Shown in pieces: positions 5,320 through 6,040 of a stretch of 6,040 nt of DNA; within the stretch, counting starts at the first letter, position 1; each line of letters opens with the position of its first letter. The stretch lies in contig RDYY01000100.1 in the NCBI GenBank assembly GCA_004293505.1, forward strand, positions 1 to 6,040, written 5' to 3'. The stretch comes from Sphingobacteriia bacterium (lineage in GTDB: Bacteria > Bacteroidota > Bacteroidia > Chitinophagales > Chitinophagaceae). The translations under genes were made by a program, and so were the position numbers. Under the pieces are notes generated by a model that made no database searches, was not told the origin of the DNA, and was given only the letters and a program-made list of their open reading frames with translations.

Positions 5320-6000
5320 TTAGATCAGGTAAAAACAGGTAAATACAAACACCCATACCAAGTCTACAAAGTGCCAGTACAATCCTGCTTTTTCAATCAT
5401 CAGGTAGTGGCCACGTTTTTCAAACTGATCGGTCAGGGTCATGATCAACATGATGATATTGATGATAACACCAGAAAAAACGTGGAATCCATGGAAACCG
5501 GTAATGGTGAAAAAGTAATTGGTAAAATTGGTAGAAGAAGCGGTTCCATCAGCATTCAAGAAAGGGTTGCTGCCCCACCAGGCGCCTTCGTGGTGCAGGT
5601 GGTTCCACTCCCATGCTTGACAGCTCAAAAAGGCAATACCACCAATGATGGTCCAAATCAAGTTGCGAACCACGCCTTTTTTGTCCATGTTGTGACCGGC
5701 TTGAACAGCCAAAACCATGGTAACTGAGCTGATGATCAAAATAAAAGTCATCACACTCACAAACACCAAGGGAGCATTTACGCCCTCAGGTGCAAAGGGG
5801 AAACTTTTAAAAACTTCGTTGGGGTCAGGCCAGCCGTTGGTAGAAAAACGAATGGTACCATAAGAAATCAAAAAGGCGCCAAAAGTGAAAGCATCGCTCA
5901 TGAGGAAATACCACATCATGAGTTTGCCGTATTCTACGTTAAAAGGGCTTTTTCCGCCATTCCACAATTTGGTACCAGGTGCTGTAGCAGTCGTTGACAT
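5320..6000 (-). CDS. ctaE: Cytochrome c oxidase subunit III
   Basis: This integral membrane subunit of the aa3/caa3-type oxidase stabilises the catalytic subunit and holds lipids near the proton-entry and oxygen path. The 226-residue product has five predicted helices (about 27-50, 76-99, 111-131, 161-184 and 206-225). It lacks the first two helices of the seven-helix mitochondrial type, as in many bacterial subunit III proteins. Hallmarks are MMWYFLMSDAFTFGAF (28-43), SCQAWEWNHL (126-135) with the conserved membrane Glu131, TGFHGFHVFSGVI (167-179), and KAGLYWHFVDLVWVFVF (204-220) with His210. The ATG at 6000 follows a leader holding a TAnnTTTG box. Subunit IV follows 37 bases downstream. In related genomes a second subunit III or heme O synthase gene often lies just upstream, which here would be beyond the window edge. 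No frameshift or missing motif is seen. Confidence 0.96.
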   Translation of the reverse strand: MSTTATAPGTKLWNGGKSPFNVEYGKLMMWYFLMSDAFTFGAFLISYGTIRFSTNGWPDPNEVFKSFPFAPEGVNAPLVFVSVMTFILIISSVTMVLAVQAGHNMDKKGVVRNLIWTIIGGIAFLSCQAWEWNHLHHEGAWWGSNPFLNADGTASSTNFTNYFFTITGFHGFHVFSGVIINIIMLIMTLTDQFEKRGHYLMIEKAGLYWHFVDLVWVFVFTCFYLI

Positions 6001-6020
6001 GTTGGTCTGAAATTTCGTTA

Positions 6021-6028
6021 CAAAAGTA
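6021..6028 (-). promoter_or_regulatory. Candidate -7 box (TAnnTTTG) before the cox genes
   Basis: Read on the minus strand, TACTTTTG matches TAnnTTTG exactly and ends 20 bases before the subunit III start codon, so a start about 6-8 bases further on would leave a short leader. The matching -33 element would lie past the window edge. If real, it would let subunits III and IV be transcribed independently of genes further upstream. Confidence 0.35.
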
Positions 6029-6040
6029 TTGTCTAAGGGT

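Noticed and set aside
5371..5727. Plus-strand open frame of 118 codons opposite subunit III.
   Set aside because: It is antisense to a gene with all the subunit III hallmark motifs, and its product looks random.

Overview
The window suggests a member of the Bacteroidota, probably the Saprospiria (Haliscomenobacter/Lewinella-like). This is inference from four signs: protein style, A-rich gene starts with no Shine-Dalgarno sequences, TAnnTTTG promoter-like boxes, and a terminal-oxidase cluster ordered subunit III, subunit IV, SCO, DUF420, as is usual in that phylum. No mobile element, CRISPR array, rRNA or tRNA was seen. The content is mostly housekeeping, with a few local oddities.

Left part (plus strand). 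The first 90 bases probably hold the last codons of an upstream gene, followed by a strong intrinsic terminator (112-149). Next come a small unrecognised lipoprotein (200-583), gcvT, the aminomethyltransferase of the glycine cleavage system (635-1720), and a YdeI/OmpD-associated family protein (1726-2325). The last two are five bases apart and almost certainly co-transcribed.

Middle. A small minus-strand gene (2344-2553) encodes a Cys4 zinc-ribbon protein. It converges on the YdeI-like gene and diverges from ssb (2715-3104). The 161-base gap between the zinc-ribbon gene and ssb should hold both promoters. The SSB is short and lacks the usual acidic, aromatic C-terminal tip.

Right part (minus strand, read from high to low coordinates). 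Cytochrome c oxidase subunit III (6000-5320) and subunit IV (5282-4749) are followed by a textbook terminator hairpin (4676-4650). SCO/SenC (4639-3827) and a DUF420 membrane protein (3807-3223) come next. SCO proteins deliver copper to the CuA centre, and DUF420 proteins (YozB/CtaM) are linked to heme-copper oxidase maturation, so the block makes oxidase subunits and assembly factors together. Subunits I and II are not in the window.

Three things merit a second look: a perfect EF-hand calcium-loop motif in a predicted periplasmic loop of the DUF420 protein; a terminator placed 12 bases before the SCO start codon, which could set SCO expression below that of the subunits; and a histidine-rich DHK-repeat tail on subunit IV that should face the periplasm, where SCO works. 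I found no clearly new multi-gene system.
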